From Saprospirales bacterium (GTDB lineage Bacteria > Bacteroidota > Bacteroidia > Chitinophagales > Saprospiraceae): 8,257 nucleotides of DNA. The notes below the pieces were generated by a model, which was not told the DNA's origin, searched no databases, and worked only from the letters and a program-made list of their open reading frames with translations. Of this stretch, positions 7,282 through 8,257 are shown piece after piece. The stretch is from NCBI GenBank assembly GCA_003559985.1, contig PWJP01000280.1, positions 1-8,257 on the forward strand, given 5' to 3'. The position numbers were made by a program, and so were the translations under genes. How positions within the stretch are numbered: position 1 is the first letter of the stretch; the number at the start of each line of letters is the position of its first letter.

Positions 7282-7377
7282 GCCGCCTGTTTTTTCTAGA
7301 TTGAAATATGAAACTTTGAAAACCCATCACCACTTATTTAATTTCTCATGATAGAGTGTTTTACTACAGATTTAGAT

Positions 7378-7385
7378 TATCTTTG
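7378..7385 (+). promoter_or_regulatory. Bacteroidota -7 promoter element for the second lipoprotein gene
   Basis: TATCTTTG is an exact TAnnTTTG match 24 bases upstream of the ATG at 7410, placing transcription start near 7390 and giving a short AT-rich leader without a Shine-Dalgarno sequence. The -33 region has only a poor match (GTGTTTTA around 7356-7363). The box indicates that the gene has its own promoter and is not simply part of the nrf transcript. Confidence 0.5.
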
Positions 7386-7409
7386 AGACTAAACTTATAA
7401 TCAAATCAG

Positions 7410-7967
7410 ATGAAAAATTTACTGTACCTGACTTTCCTGGCGTTAATTTTGGTATTGACAACTGCCTGTCCATCCGATGATGACAGTGGTCCTATCCTGT
7501 CTTCTGAGGAGGCCCTCGTGGGCACCTGGGAAGTGGTTGAGTACGAAGCTGAATACAGTGCCTCTGGTTTTTTCAATATGTCAACAACCATTGAAGGCCG
7601 GGATTTCGAGGGTGAAGTTACTTTTAGCGACAATCCCAAAGAGTGGGAATCCGATGCCGGTGCTACTTTTGATATCACTGAAGTTTTCTCAGTGGGTGGT
7701 GGATCTGAAACGGAGACTTTTTCTGTGGAAGTGGAAAAAGAAATGCGCTCAGGCACCTGGGAAATCAATGAAGATGGCCGGTTAGAGGGCTTTCAGATGG
7801 TGGACCCGGACTATGATGAAACGCCGCCAGAGGAAATTTTCTTTGAGGTTGAAGTGGTCAACAACAATCGAATTATTCTCACTACAAATATTGAGGAAAC
7901 ATTCATAGACGATGGAGTTCCGGTTGAATTTGTAGGTACTACGCGTTCCGTCCTGGTGAGAAAGTGA
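7410..7967 (+). CDS. Small surface-exposed lipoprotein, lipocalin-like (paralogue of 614-1174)
   Basis: A 185-residue protein with a lipoprotein signal peptide (hydrophobic 4-16, lipobox TTAC, lipidated Cys20). The mature end CPSDDDSG again has Ser followed by three Asp, fitting a Bacteroidota lipoprotein export signal, so surface display is inferred. It shares with the first lipoprotein the order GTWE-VE, EGR-FEGEVTF, EWES--G-TFD, SGTWEINEDG and VVNNNRIILT, at about 40-45% identity overall by eye. Identical DNA blocks include 26 bases (7752-7777 with 956-981) and 17 bases (7854-7870 with 1061-1077), so the two genes come from a duplication. The acidic, strand-rich body and the two GTWE motifs suggest a lipocalin-like barrel; function and ligand are unknown. 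It has its own promoter and a terminator-like hairpin at its stop codon. Confidence 0.88.
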   Translation: MKNLLYLTFLALILVLTTACPSDDDSGPILSSEEALVGTWEVVEYEAEYSASGFFNMSTTIEGRDFEGEVTFSDNPKEWESDAGATFDITEVFSVGGGSETETFSVEVEKEMRSGTWEINEDGRLEGFQMVDPDYDETPPEEIFFEVEVVNNNRIILTTNIEETFIDDGVPVEFVGTTRSVLVRK

Positions 7968-7988
7968 TTGAAGCCAATCGAGTTTTAT
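7966..7988 (+). terminator. Possible intrinsic terminator overlapping the stop of the second lipoprotein gene
   Basis: GATTG (7966-7970) and CAATC (7975-7979) pair perfectly around a 4-base loop (AAGC), extended by a T-G wobble, and are followed by AGTTTTATT. The stem starts inside the TGA stop codon. It is short, so termination may be partial. Confidence 0.35.
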
Positions 7989-8054
7989 TCATCTCTATAG
8001 CCTATTTTACTCAGCGCACTGGTTTACAATATTATACCTTTTAAAATAATTCCC

Positions 8055-8062
8055 TATATTTG
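8055..8062 (+). promoter_or_regulatory. Bacteroidota -7 promoter element for the right-edge gene
   Basis: TATATTTG is an exact TAnnTTTG match, followed by C as in many promoters of the phylum. It lies 29 bases before the ATG at 8092 and 59 before the ATG at 8122. No clear -33 TTTG is seen at the standard spacing. Confidence 0.5.
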
Positions 8063-8121
8063 CTTCCGAATGAGCGAAACAGGAATGCCACATGGGAGCA
8101 AATTGTATTTTTTGCAAAAAA

Positions 8122-8257
8122 ATGCCTTTAAACCGGGCAATTAGCCTACCGGGAGTATTATTGAAATACACCTTTGCTTTTATTGGCATATTAGCCTTCC
8201 CGCTTTTCGGTATATCTCAAATTTCCTTTGAAAGGGCCTTCACGGAGGAGTTAACCG
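8122..8257 (+). CDS. N-terminus of an exported protein, truncated by the window edge
   Basis: An open frame runs to the right edge. From the ATG at 8122 it begins MPLNRAISLPG, then has a hydrophobic segment of about 15 residues (YTFAFIGILAFPLFG) and a likely cleavage region near GISQ, followed by ISFERAFTEELT. This is a normal signal peptide with a basic N-region. An in-frame ATG at 8092 would add MGANCIFCKK, which puts a CxxC ahead of the signal peptide; I prefer 8122 because it is preceded directly by an A-run, as favoured at Bacteroidota starts, and gives a conventional signal length. An in-frame stop at 8071 excludes longer versions. Only about 45 residues are visible, too few to name a family. 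Confidence 0.6.
   Translation, partial: MPLNRAISLPGVLLKYTFAFIGILAFPLFGISQISFERAFTEELT

Noticed and set aside
8007..8189. 60-codon minus-strand ORF
   Set aside because: It runs antisense across a good promoter box and the signal peptide of the right-edge gene and shows no domain features.

Overview
The window looks like chromosomal DNA from a member of the Bacteroidota. Three things point there: exact or near copies of the Bacteroidota -7 promoter element (TAnnTTTG) in front of most transcription units, start sites without strong Shine-Dalgarno sequences, and lipoproteins whose mature ends begin Cys-x-Ser-Asp-Asp-Asp, the acidic export signal described for surface lipoproteins of this phylum. 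Genus or family cannot be told from the sequence alone.

Layout, all genes on the + strand: (1) 1-371, the 3' end of an outer-membrane beta-barrel-like gene; (2) 614-1174, a small surface lipoprotein with a lipocalin-like look; (3) 1175-1733, a long non-coding stretch with a well-formed promoter near 1513-1544 and a hairpin that takes in the next start codon; (4) 1734-7162, a three-gene cluster nrfH - nrfA - ccsBA (nrfI-like); (5) 7410-7967, a second lipoprotein, clearly a paralogue of the first; (6) from about 8092/8122 to the right edge, the 5' end of a gene for an exported protein.

The core is a complete respiratory nitrite ammonification module. NrfH (four haems, membrane anchored) takes electrons from menaquinol and passes them to NrfA (five haems, including the catalytic CxxCK haem), which reduces nitrite to ammonium in the periplasm. 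The third gene is a fused system II cytochrome c synthase that would attach haem to both proteins; its place in the cluster parallels nrfI of Wolinella, where such a synthase is needed for the CxxCK site. All diagnostic residues I could check are present in the three proteins, so the module appears functional.

No wholly new system is evident. The points most worth a second look are the start-codon hairpin and mini-ORF in front of nrfH, a second mini-ORF overlapping the nrfA start, the pair of paralogous lipoprotein genes that bracket the nrf cluster, and the unassigned central periplasmic region of the synthase.
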